Shown piece by piece: positions 44,675 to 52,131 of a DNA stretch of 64,000 nt. Positions within the stretch are counted from its first letter, which is position 1; the number at the start of each line of letters is the position of its first letter. Position numbers and translations under genes: made by a program. Below the pieces are notes generated by a model. That model was not told where the DNA came from and ran no database searches. It saw only the letters and a list, made by a program, of their open reading frames with translations. The stretch is from positions 1-64,000 of the forward strand of contig NZ_LGTE01000011.1 of NCBI RefSeq assembly GCF_001263415.1. Reading direction: 5' to 3'. Source of the stretch: Thermincola ferriacetica. GTDB taxonomy: Bacteria; Bacillota; Thermincolia; Thermincolales; Thermincolaceae.

Positions 44675-45760
44675 ATGCGGAATAACAAAGTAATTACGAA
44701 GTGGCAGTGGTTTAGCGCTATCATTTGTAGTGTCATAGGCACCCACATACTTGTACTGCCACGTTTGGTGGCCCAGGTTTCTGAGCAGGATAGCTGGATT
44801 ACTTTTTTAACTGCAGGCCCCGTTACCTTGCTGAGCGCCTTCAGCTACTATTATGTTTCTGCAAAGTTTCCCCAAAAAAACCTTTTTCAGTATTTGCCCC
44901 GGGTTTTGGGGAAATTTTGGGGCCATGTAATAACATTAGTAACACTAATTTACATTCTGCTCTATCTGGGCTTATCTACCCGGATGTTCGCCGACGGGAT
45001 CAAGACTTACCTGTTAGAAAGTACTCCTTTGGCCATTATTATTTTTTCTTACATACTGGCAGTTGCCTATCTGGCCAAAGGAGGGGTTGCCGCCATGTGC
45101 AAGGTCTTTGATATCCTTTTACCGGGTATAATTTCAGGGGTGCTTCTGGTCATTATTCTGCCAATGAAGGAAGCCGACTGGGGACACCTGCTGCCCATTC
45201 TCCCCGAAGGCATAGGGCGGGTGTTTGCGGGCGTGCCGGTAGTCATGCAAGCCTTTATCGGCTGCAGTCTGATAGGATTTTTTATGCCTTTTACCAAAAA
45301 CCCAAAAACATCCCTTCCCCTGTTGAGCGGTCTTGTTTTGTCTATCTTATTACTAACCTTTTTGATGATAACCATATCTACATATTTCGGAACCGAAGAA
45401 TTAAAACACAGTCTATACCCCGTTTTGTCCATGGCCCGGGGAGTACAGTTTCCCGGCTCGCTAATCGAGAGAATGGATACCTTTTTTACATTGGTTTGGG
45501 TGCCTATTTCTTATTCCACCACAGTGGTACAATTCTATATTGCCGCAACCGGCATCTCGGGATACCTGCCAAAGATTAAAGAAACGGCGATATATTTGGG
45601 GCTGGCCGTTTCCATAATCATAATATCTTCAAGTCCTAAAAACGTATTACAAAATTTATCTTTAAATTTTTATACAGATTTTGTGGGGATTCTTATATTT
45701 TTCGCCCTGCCGCCGGTAATGGTATTGGTTACCTTTATAAAAGGAGCGAAAAGCAAATGA
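44675..45760 (+). CDS. GerB-family spore germination permease (operon 2)
   Basis: 361 aa with about ten hydrophobic segments. The start ITKWQWFSAIICSVIGTHILVLPRLVAQVSEQDSWI is typical of endospore germination permeases. ATG at 44675 has AAGGAG upstream. The 3' end overlaps gerC by 4 bp (ATGA). Confidence 0.93.
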   Translation: MRNNKVITKWQWFSAIICSVIGTHILVLPRLVAQVSEQDSWITFLTAGPVTLLSAFSYYYVSAKFPQKNLFQYLPRVLGKFWGHVITLVTLIYILLYLGLSTRMFADGIKTYLLESTPLAIIIFSYILAVAYLAKGGVAAMCKVFDILLPGIISGVLLVIILPMKEADWGHLLPILPEGIGRVFAGVPVVMQAFIGCSLIGFFMPFTKNPKTSLPLLSGLVLSILLLTFLMITISTYFGTEELKHSLYPVLSMARGVQFPGSLIERMDTFFTLVWVPISYSTTVVQFYIAATGISGYLPKIKETAIYLGLAVSIIIISSSPKNVLQNLSLNFYTDFVGILIFFALPPVMVLVTFIKGAKSK

Positions 45761-46953
45761 AAAAAAATGTCTTCGTAGCTATAGCGATGCTTTTTACACT
45801 GCTTTGTTCCGGATGCTGGGATATGCGGGAAATTGAGCAAAGGGGCTACATTATAGGATTGGCTCTGGACACCTATCAGGATTTGCAAGACACCCTCACA
45901 CCCGTGCAAAAAATGCGTCCGCAGTCGGGCAAAAAAAAATACGTCATGACCGCTCAAATCCCAATTTGGAAACTGGGCCAGCCGATCGCGGGTGGGGCAG
46001 GAGGCGGCGGTGTCGGAAAACAGAAAGCAACCTGGAACCTGTCTGTGGAAGGTAATTCCCTCATGGAAATGAACAGGGAACTGGCTACCCGTTCAGCATA
46101 CCCGCCCTTTTATGATGATATGGTTGCCGTAGTGATCAGCCAGGACTTAGCCCGGCAAAATATCGTACCTTTTTTGGATTTTATGTTGCGGGACATTGAA
46201 TTTCGCCCTGCAGTAAGATTATTTGTGGCGGAAAAAAAGGCGAGGGATATCCTCTCCGTGATCCCGCAAATAGATAGTTATTCGTCTCAGTACCTGTGGG
46301 GCATATCACAGAATAACTACAAAACGGGGCGTATGCTGTTTAACGTAACTTTAGGCGATATTTCCGAATATCTTTATGCCGATCAGGATTTTGCCCTTCC
46401 CCTGGTCAGAAATGCCAGAAATGAAATAAAAAATGCCGGCGCTGTGGTTATCAGAAAAAACAAAATGGTGGGACAACTGAACGAGCTCGAAACAGCAGCC
46501 CTTAACATGGTTAATAATAACTTCAAAGGGGGCGTGGTTACTTTTACGTGTCCCGATCATCCAGAGGAAATCATTACCTATGAGGTCCGGCAGGCCAAAA
46601 CACTGATTTACCCGGAAATCAAAAAAGGCCGTTTCCATTTTCGGTTAGAAACGTACCTGCAAGGGAATGTGGCAGAAATAGAGTCTGCCAGGTTTCGCGA
46701 CGCAGGCTCCCAGGCATTTCTGGAAAAAGTCAGCGCCGAAGTAAGTAAAACCACGGAGACAAATATCAGGCATACCCTGACCAGGCTCCAGAAATATAAG
46801 GCCGATGCCGCACAGTTAATTACTCAGGTAAAACAGAAAAAGTACAAGGCATGGAAAAAGACAAAAAGCGAATGGCGGGATAAATACTTTCCCCTCGCAA
46901 CCTTTGATATCCAGGTAAAAGCACAGGTACAATACATCGGCACCACAAAATGA
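45757..46953 (+). CDS. Ger(x)C-family spore germination lipoprotein (operon 2)
   Basis: 398 aa. The signal peptide ends in the lipobox LLCSGC, followed by WDMREIEQRGYIIGLALD, the GerC signature. A Gly-rich insertion (GGAGGGGVG, about residues 83-91) near the N-terminus is absent from the operon 1 copy. It ends 1 bp before a strong bidirectional terminator that separates it from rpmA. Confidence 0.93.
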   Translation: MKKNVFVAIAMLFTLLCSGCWDMREIEQRGYIIGLALDTYQDLQDTLTPVQKMRPQSGKKKYVMTAQIPIWKLGQPIAGGAGGGGVGKQKATWNLSVEGNSLMEMNRELATRSAYPPFYDDMVAVVISQDLARQNIVPFLDFMLRDIEFRPAVRLFVAEKKARDILSVIPQIDSYSSQYLWGISQNNYKTGRMLFNVTLGDISEYLYADQDFALPLVRNARNEIKNAGAVVIRKNKMVGQLNELETAALNMVNNNFKGGVVTFTCPDHPEEIITYEVRQAKTLIYPEIKKGRFHFRLETYLQGNVAEIESARFRDAGSQAFLEKVSAEVSKTTETNIRHTLTRLQKYKADAAQLITQVKQKKYKAWKKTKSEWRDKYFPLATFDIQVKAQVQYIGTTK

Positions 46954-46982
46954 AAACGCCTTTGGCAAAGCCAAAGGCGTTT
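46954..46982. terminator. Bidirectional terminator between ger operon 2 and rpmA
   Basis: A perfect 12-bp stem AAACGCCTTTGG-CAAAG-CCAAAGGCGTTT (46954-46982). It serves the convergent ends of gerC and rpmA. Confidence 0.85.
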
Positions 46983-47006
46983 CGTGTACAAACATACCTT
47001 CATTGA

Positions 47007-47297
47007 TTATTGAGATACAGCCTGCGGATATACACTGACCTGTTTTTTATCTTTGCCTTTACGCTCAAATTTTACTACGCCGTCAATAAGTGCAAAGAGA
47101 GTATCGTCTTTGCCCTTGCCGACGTTATTCCCCGGATGAATTTTGGTCCCCCTTTGGCGAACCAGGATATTCCCGGCAGTTACAACCATGCCGTCATGAC
47201 GCTTAACGCCCAGATACTTGGGGTTAGAATCACGGCCGTTACGGGAACTGCCGACTCCCTTTTTATGAGCAAACAATTGTAGATTTAACTTGATCAT
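47007..47297 (-). CDS. rpmA: Ribosomal protein L27 with cleaved N-terminal extension
   Basis: 96 aa. The N-terminus [14 protein letters not shown] carries the Firmicute-type extension that must be removed between Phe and Ala by Prp, whose gene directly precedes it. [27 protein letters not shown] follows. ATG at 47297 has AGGAGG eight bases upstream and overlaps the prp stop by 4 bp. A GTG at 47306 is less likely. Confidence 0.97.
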   Translation of the reverse strand: MIKLNLQLFAHKKGVGSSRNGRDSNPKYLGVKRHDGMVVTAGNILVRQRGTKIHPGNNVGKGKDDTLFALIDGVVKFERKGKDKKQVSVYPQAVSQ

Positions 47298-47659
47298 GAG
47301 GTCCACCTCCTCTTTTTCAACTGAACATAATCGCCATAGTCCCTGACCAGTTCCTCCAAGCCCATAACCATTGACCCCAGCAAGGCGTCTATCTGGCCCT
47401 TTCGCCGGTCATCCAGAGCCAGACTGCCATCTGGTGCAGTGGGCAAAACCAACCGTAACCAGCCGTCGTCAACGGACAATTCTGCGGGCTGTACCTGCAA
47501 ATAATCGGTAATACCGTTAGCCGTAGTTATGGTTAAAACAGAAACGGCACAGCAAATTAAATCGTATTTTTCAATTCGGTCAGGCCCCAGGCCATGCCCT
47601 TTAGCTTCAAAGCCGATTACCTGGCCCAGGTTATTATAAAAAACATCCACATTAATCAT
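47294..47659 (-). CDS. prp: Ribosomal-processing cysteine protease Prp
   Basis: 121 aa. Catalytic His22 (KGHGLG) and Cys36 (DLICCAVS) are in place; the second Cys37 replaces a usual Ala. Prp removes the N-terminal extension of L27. It lies between rplU and rpmA, the conserved order, and is translationally coupled to rpmA. Confidence 0.94.
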   Translation of the reverse strand: MINVDVFYNNLGQVIGFEAKGHGLGPDRIEKYDLICCAVSVLTITTANGITDYLQVQPAELSVDDGWLRLVLPTAPDGSLALDDRRKGQIDALLGSMVMGLEELVRDYGDYVQLKKRRWTS

Positions 47660-47672
47660 AAACCAAACCTGA

Positions 47673-47984
47673 TTAAGCCTCGATTTTCTCTACCACTACC
47701 TTGGTATAAGGCTGGCGGTGTCCGGCCTTTCTACGGTAGTTCTTCTTGGGCTTATATTTGAAAACAATAATTTTCTTGCCTTTAGTTTGTCCCAAGACCT
47801 TGAAAACTACTTTAGCGCCTTCTACCAGGGGAGTACCCACTTTCAGGTCTCCATCTTTGCTAACGGCAAGCACTTCCTTAATCTCCAGGGTTTCGCCCTC
47901 ATTAGCGTTGAGTTTTTCTACCAGGAGCACATCTCCCTCCTTAACCCTGTACTGCTTGCCTCCAGTCGCAACGATAGCGTACAT
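47673..47984 (-). CDS. rplU: Ribosomal protein L21
   Basis: 103 aa, beginning [18 protein letters not shown] and ending in the basic [28 protein letters not shown], both family signatures. ATG at 47984 has GGGAGG seven bases upstream; the longer frame to 48023 runs into the leader. First gene of the rplU-prp-rpmA operon. Confidence 0.97.
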   Translation of the reverse strand: MYAIVATGGKQYRVKEGDVLLVEKLNANEGETLEIKEVLAVSKDGDLKVGTPLVEGAKVVFKVLGQTKGKKIIVFKYKPKKNYRRKAGHRQPYTKVVVEKIEA

Positions 47985-47989
47985 AGCGA

Positions 47990-48090
47990 CACCTCCCTTA
48001 CTGTACTCGCCGATTCCAGGCACGCAAAGCGTTTTGGAAAAGCCTGCCTCGAGCGGTTTTCAGGCACAAGCCGCCTAATGTGCCTACAAT
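47990..48090 (-). promoter_or_regulatory. Probable L21 leader (autoregulatory mRNA element)
   Basis: The leader between the promoter and rplU is compact and structured on the minus strand (GGCACATTAGGC, TGTGCCTGAAAACCGC, GAGGCAGGC) and ends GCGAGTACAGTAAGGGAGG. This matches the L21 leader motif known upstream of rplU in Firmicutes. A covariance search would settle it. Confidence 0.6.
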
Positions 48091-48095
48091 ATAAC

Positions 48096-48124
48096 ATTTT
48101 AAATGAAGTAGCTGGCTTTGTCAA
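48096..48124 (-). promoter_or_regulatory. Sigma-A promoter of rplU-prp-rpmA
   Basis: On the minus strand TTGACA (48124-48119), a 17-bp spacer, then TAAAAT (48101-48096). Confidence 0.75.
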
Positions 48125-48169
48125 GGCTGTTAAATTGGCTGTGCGCCGGAATACGGAGGACGCAAAATG

Positions 48170-48197
48170 TTCACAAAACGTTCACAAAATGTTCACG
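48170..48197 (+). promoter_or_regulatory. Three 11-bp-spaced TTCACA direct repeats (PhoP-box-like)
   Basis: TTCACA at 48170 and 48181 and TTCACG at 48192, exactly 11 bp apart, each preceded by G or TG. OmpR/PhoP-type response regulators bind such repeats. A -10-like TATCAT (48209-48214) lies 11 bp further on, with no good -35, as expected for an activated promoter of the operon at 48259. Confidence 0.6.
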
Positions 48198-48258
48198 AAG
48201 TGGGCATATATCATAGCTAAACTTTAATCAAGCCAACTAAAGAAAAGGAGCTGGAAAG

Positions 48259-49314
48259 ATGAACAATCAAATAATAGTATCCACAGAAAAAACCGAAAAA
48301 ATAAGAATTAGGCCTGCTGTATTAACCAAGTTTGTGACAAACATAACATTCAGAGCGGTATGCCAGTTTTTTATAATAGGCGTAATGATTTATGCAGGGT
48401 GGAACTTCTATGGTTTTTATGAATATCTTCGAGGAAATGGTGAAATTCTTGCCCCATACCGCCCACCGGTTGTCGAGGCATTTTTACCCTTTGCCGCGGT
48501 TGTTGCTTCAAAGGTGATGTTTGTAACTGGAGAAATTGATTCCGTCCACCCAGCGGGACTGGTAATATTCATAGCAATTTTATTGACAGCGTGGATATTC
48601 AGGAGGGGTTTCTGTTCATGGATTTGTCCTATTGGAACCTTGTCCGAATACCTGGGCAAGTTAGGTCAAAAAGTAATGGGTAGAAACCTAATGATGCCCA
48701 AATGGCTGGACATACTTTTGCTGGTTTTAAAGTACGTGACATTGCTGGTGATACTAAAGTTACTCCTTTTTCTACCAACCACCGAGGCGGAAATTTTTAT
48801 GCAGACACCATTTTACAAAATCAGCGACATCAAAATGTTAGAATTTTATTTGAATATTGGTCTGGTAGGTATTTTGGTTATTATCATTCTTATGTCTTTG
48901 TCCTTTTTGTTTAAAACCTTTTGGTGCAGATATTTATGTCCCTATGGTGCACTCCTTGGTATCATCGGTATTTTTAGTCCGGTTGTTTTAAAGAAAAACA
49001 ATAACAGTTGTATCAAGTGCAATAAATGTAACCAAGTTTGTCCAAATAAAGTAAATATAAAAGAAAAAAATCAAATTGTAATTTCTACCGAATGTATAGG
49101 ATGCACCTCATGCGTCTCCACCTGCCCCCAACCGGATACATTGAAGTTTACGGCGTTCGGGCAACTGCAGGTTAGCCCCTTGGTATATTCTGTTGGTGTA
49201 CTAGCAGTATTTTTCGGAGTAATTGTTATTGGAATGCTTACAGGACACTGGGAATCCAGTTTGGACATATCTGATTTTAAATCACTATACCAGCAGATGT
49301 TGGGAGGGTTCTAG
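48259..49314 (+). CDS. NapH-like membrane polyferredoxin
   Basis: 351 aa with five or six membrane segments. FCSWICPIGTLSEYLGK and WCRYLCPYGALLG are the paired CxxxCP motifs of NapH/RdxA/CcoG-type quinol-interacting proteins. CIKCNKCNQVCP and CIGCTSCVSTCP bind two [4Fe-4S] clusters. It probably passes electrons between the quinone pool and a periplasmic-side acceptor. ATG at 48259 has AAAGGAG upstream. The next gene, a membrane cytochrome, begins 4 bp after its stop, so the two are coupled. Confidence 0.92.
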   Translation: MNNQIIVSTEKTEKIRIRPAVLTKFVTNITFRAVCQFFIIGVMIYAGWNFYGFYEYLRGNGEILAPYRPPVVEAFLPFAAVVASKVMFVTGEIDSVHPAGLVIFIAILLTAWIFRRGFCSWICPIGTLSEYLGKLGQKVMGRNLMMPKWLDILLLVLKYVTLLVILKLLLFLPTTEAEIFMQTPFYKISDIKMLEFYLNIGLVGILVIIILMSLSFLFKTFWCRYLCPYGALLGIIGIFSPVVLKKNNNSCIKCNKCNQVCPNKVNIKEKNQIVISTECIGCTSCVSTCPQPDTLKFTAFGQLQVSPLVYSVGVLAVFFGVIVIGMLTGHWESSLDISDFKSLYQQMLGGF

Positions 49315-49318
49315 TAAA

Positions 49319-50038
49319 ATGAATAGTAAAATGAAAAGGAAGGGCATTGTTTTTTCAATAATATTGGTGATCTTAGCCGCACTGTATTTAAGTCTTGCAC
49401 AATATTTTGATGTCGTGGAAGCAACCAAAACCCTTATCGCCGGTAATACGGAAGTAAGCGTTTGCGCCTCATGCCATAATTTAGGCATGTATCTTAAAAT
49501 GCCCAGAGAAACTCTTTGCAGTAGCTGCCACGAATACCGGTGGTCCGCAACTTCTGAATATGTTCATGAAAAGCACGTCCAGGAACAGAACTTTGACTGC
49601 AAATTCTGCCATTCTGAACAGGAAAATATAAACCAGGAACCAATCAATATAGATGAAGTTACCTCCTACATAACCAAATATTTGGACCAAAAATTCCCCG
49701 GAGATTGGCAGGTATCCGGAACTACTCTTCAAAAAGGTTCCTATATAGAAAACGGTAACTACAGAATTGCAAAAGAAGTTGCCGGTCTCTACAAGGGCAG
49801 CATGGTCTCAATTTATGTCGGCCAGACCAGGATTTCCAGTTCTGTTACCGATCCAAGCGGCAGACCGCTATTAGCCGGTTATCCTACGCCGGATACCGTA
49901 GCCCAGGTCATGAAAAGTGGTAAAGCGGTACTGACAAATACTTCTTCAATAGGGATAATCACTTACCAGAAAATATTTATGCCGATCAAAGCAAAAGGAA
50001 AAACCGTTGCAGTTATGAGCGTTTCCATTGTCCAGTGA
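49319..50038 (+). CDS. Membrane-anchored triheme c-type cytochrome fused to a Cache-like sensor domain
   Basis: 239 aa. A signal anchor (residues 9-28) is followed by three CXXCH haem sites: CASCH (49-53), CSSCH (67-71) and CKFCH (94-98). His83, His86 and Met58/Met61 could be further ligands. Residues ~113-239 (GSMVSIYVGQTRISSSVTDPSGRP, TPDTVAQVMKSGKAVL, FMPIKAKGKTVAVMSVSIVQ) look like the single-Cache ligand-binding domain of chemoreceptors. There is no output domain. ATG at 49319 has GGGAGGG upstream. It is coupled to the NapH-like protein. Family names are from motif memory. Confidence 0.85.
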   Translation: MNSKMKRKGIVFSIILVILAALYLSLAQYFDVVEATKTLIAGNTEVSVCASCHNLGMYLKMPRETLCSSCHEYRWSATSEYVHEKHVQEQNFDCKFCHSEQENINQEPINIDEVTSYITKYLDQKFPGDWQVSGTTLQKGSYIENGNYRIAKEVAGLYKGSMVSIYVGQTRISSSVTDPSGRPLLAGYPTPDTVAQVMKSGKAVLTNTSSIGIITYQKIFMPIKAKGKTVAVMSVSIVQ

Positions 50039-50169
50039 TAAAAGCCTTTGGCACAATACACCGTTACCGGCCACTGATTTTTCCTCTTATCGGCAGGTAT
50101 AGCCAAAACAACGTAGAAATTGAAATAATTAATACACCCTTACTTACAACCGGACAAGGAGTGAAACAT

Positions 50170-50823
50170 ATGCTTACCAAAGAGATTAAAATTCCTGCCG
50201 ACGGTCGACCCATCGAAGCTTTTACCATGCACAAAAAAGCAAAACCCGACAGAGCCTTCCTGATTTTACCGGGCCGGGGCTACACTGTTAATCATTTTCT
50301 GCTGGACTTCCTCTGGCGCATGGCCGCCGAACAGGGCTTCTTCGCCGTCAAAGCCGAGTACAGAGGTTACACTTACAGGCACCTGGGCCAACCTTACGAC
50401 CATAACCATGCCACCAATGATGCCCGCTTTGTGCTGGATTACCTGGCCAGCCTGGGTTATGAAGCAGAAAATACCGTATTATGCGCCAAATCTTTGGGCA
50501 CTATAGCGACGTGCAACCTGGTGGTCGAACATAACAGGCGCTTTCATAAAGTTATCCTGCTTACTCCTGTGTTATATGTAAATAAAAATGACGGTGTTTT
50601 CCCGGCCTGGGTAGAGTTCAATGAAAAAGTTAGACAAGCCTATCTTGTTTTTGGCAGTAATGACCCCTATTGTGACCAGACAACAGCCAGGACGACTTTT
50701 CCCACCGCCCGGATCGATTGTTACGAGGGCGCAGACCATGGGCTGCACCTGGTCGGCAATTATGCGGAAACAATAGAGATTAACCGGCAGATAATCGAGA
50801 AAGTCAAAGATTTTGTTAAATAG
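50170..50823 (+). CDS. Small alpha/beta-hydrolase
   Basis: 217 aa with an alpha/beta-hydrolase fold. FLILPGRGYTVNHFLLDF holds the oxyanion region. The nucleophile is Ser108 in CAKSLGT, Asp165 lies in FGSNDPYCD and His190 in EGADHGLHL. Substrate unknown. The frame is open from 50035, but ATG at 50170 has AAGGAG eight bases upstream. It follows the cytochrome on the same strand by 131 bp. Confidence 0.85.
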   Translation: MLTKEIKIPADGRPIEAFTMHKKAKPDRAFLILPGRGYTVNHFLLDFLWRMAAEQGFFAVKAEYRGYTYRHLGQPYDHNHATNDARFVLDYLASLGYEAENTVLCAKSLGTIATCNLVVEHNRRFHKVILLTPVLYVNKNDGVFPAWVEFNEKVRQAYLVFGSNDPYCDQTTARTTFPTARIDCYEGADHGLHLVGNYAETIEINRQIIEKVKDFVK

Positions 50824-51649
50824 GAACGCTGCACGGTGCCGCTGTGGAGGTAAAACACACGTTGCTCCGAGGCTACGTCTTTCCAATCAAGGAAGGGTGG
50901 GTGGGGTCCTCCGTTACCGGGAGCTTGGTGCTGCAAAACCTGGCCCGGCAGGCAGTGTTCCCGAACTCGATGGCTCATATTGCATTTCTAATAAGTTAGG
51001 CCGCCTCCCGTCCGGGCCACTCAACCAGTTTGAGCGCCGGACTTCCCGGCGGCCTTCGCCATCTTCGGACATGCGGGAACCCTCTGCCTGCCCGGCTGCG
51101 GCTTTGCGGGCGCAGTCGCTCCTCAACGGTAGCCGGAGAACCCCACCCCACCCTTCCACCAGTACAGCGGCTAGTGTTCTGAAATGTTTCACCGGGCAAC
51201 GGCCGCTTCCTCCCTTACCCGAGACAGAGCAGGCATGAGTTCCCACATGTCCAAGGATGGCGAAAATACCGGCTTGAGGCTTTAGTATTTACTCTGCAGA
51301 ATATCAAAAAACCGCTGCACATTAAAGTAACAAGTTGCGACTTAGTGGAGGGCGGCAAGCCTGTGTTTACGACAGTGAGGGCTTGAAATTGCCGTTTCCG
51401 ACACGGACGTCGGAAACCCGGCCATTGAGTCACGGATGACGATTTGGCCGGGTTCGGCGATTTCAACCGAACGGAGTTTACACTGTCTCTGCCCGTAACT
51501 TCTAAGCAACGGTTACTTTATGTGCAGCGGTTTTCCCGACTGAGCCGTTAGGGGATGCCACGGAAAAAGTTTGCAATAAAGCGAACATTTTTATGCGCAT
51601 ATTAAATCTGGTTTTTACCAATACTAAGCCCAGTGAAAGGAGTAAAATT
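50824..51649. other. Large GC-rich structured non-coding element
   Basis: No believable gene lies in these ~820 bp; the open frames on both strands are low-complexity by-products of GC richness. Nested inverted repeats share one centre near 51026: 50891-50913 with 51134-51157, 50944-50963 with 51074-51095, and 50999-51016 with 51037-51054, with CTCAA/TTGAG at the tip. Further hairpins follow: 51356-51361 with 51380-51385, 51394-51402 with 51409-51417 (perfect), and 51417-51424 with 51445-51452. A ~45-bp unit occurs in both orientations (51046-51092 and 51228-51272). It may be a structured RNA, a MITE-like element or an intron remnant. Identity unknown. Confidence 0.7.
50891..51157. repeat. 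Nested 267-bp imperfect palindrome
   Basis: Three pairs of arms of about 24, 20 and 18 bp are arranged symmetrically, so the segment can fold into one long interrupted hairpin. The outer arms differ by one inserted G and one transition. Part of the structured element described above. Confidence 0.85.
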
Positions 51650-52099
51650 ATGACTGACCGATTTTTCCTGGGCGTTGTCGCCGGTTTGGCCGGAGCAGTG
51701 GTTATGGTTATTTTAAACTTCCTGCTTAATTTGATACCAGGCGTCCAAATGGAATTGATTTTCGGTATTTCCAAGTTATTTGTCCCCCAAAACCTGCTCG
51801 GTACCCTGGCCGGAGGAACCATTGGCGTTATTGCACACCTGATATGCGGCAGTCTGGTAGGTTTAATTTTCCTTGTCATCCTGGAAAAAACCGGACTGAG
51901 CTACCCTGTCTTAAAAGGTGCTATCCTGGGACTGGGTTGCTGGTTCGTCGTGAATGGCCTTATCGGCAAATTTTTGGATCTTGGCATGCAGGATAAATTC
52001 ATCGACAATATACTCATTATGCTTATTCATATTCCCTATGGTATCATTACAGCATGGATAATCTACCGGTATCATCCGAAAACCTTTGCCCGGACGTAA
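51650..52099 (+). CDS. Four-segment membrane protein of unknown function
   Basis: 149 aa with four hydrophobic segments (about 6-28, 50-75, 83-105 and 117-138), glycine-rich in the first, and a short basic C-terminus (RYHPKTFART). No recognised family; it faintly resembles small YagU/DUF1440-like membrane proteins. ATG at 51650 has AAAGGAG upstream. It stands between the structured element and the convergent rng gene. Confidence 0.75.
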   Translation: MTDRFFLGVVAGLAGAVVMVILNFLLNLIPGVQMELIFGISKLFVPQNLLGTLAGGTIGVIAHLICGSLVGLIFLVILEKTGLSYPVLKGAILGLGCWFVVNGLIGKFLDLGMQDKFIDNILIMLIHIPYGIITAWIIYRYHPKTFART

Positions 52100-52131
52100 C
52101 AGAAACTTACCGGAGATGCCTAAAAACAGAC

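Noticed and set aside
50813-51246. Overlapping frames of 141 and 110 aa on both strands in the GC-rich element
   Set aside because: Pro/Arg/Ser-rich low-complexity translations on both strands, explained by the nested palindrome; no ribosome-binding sites.
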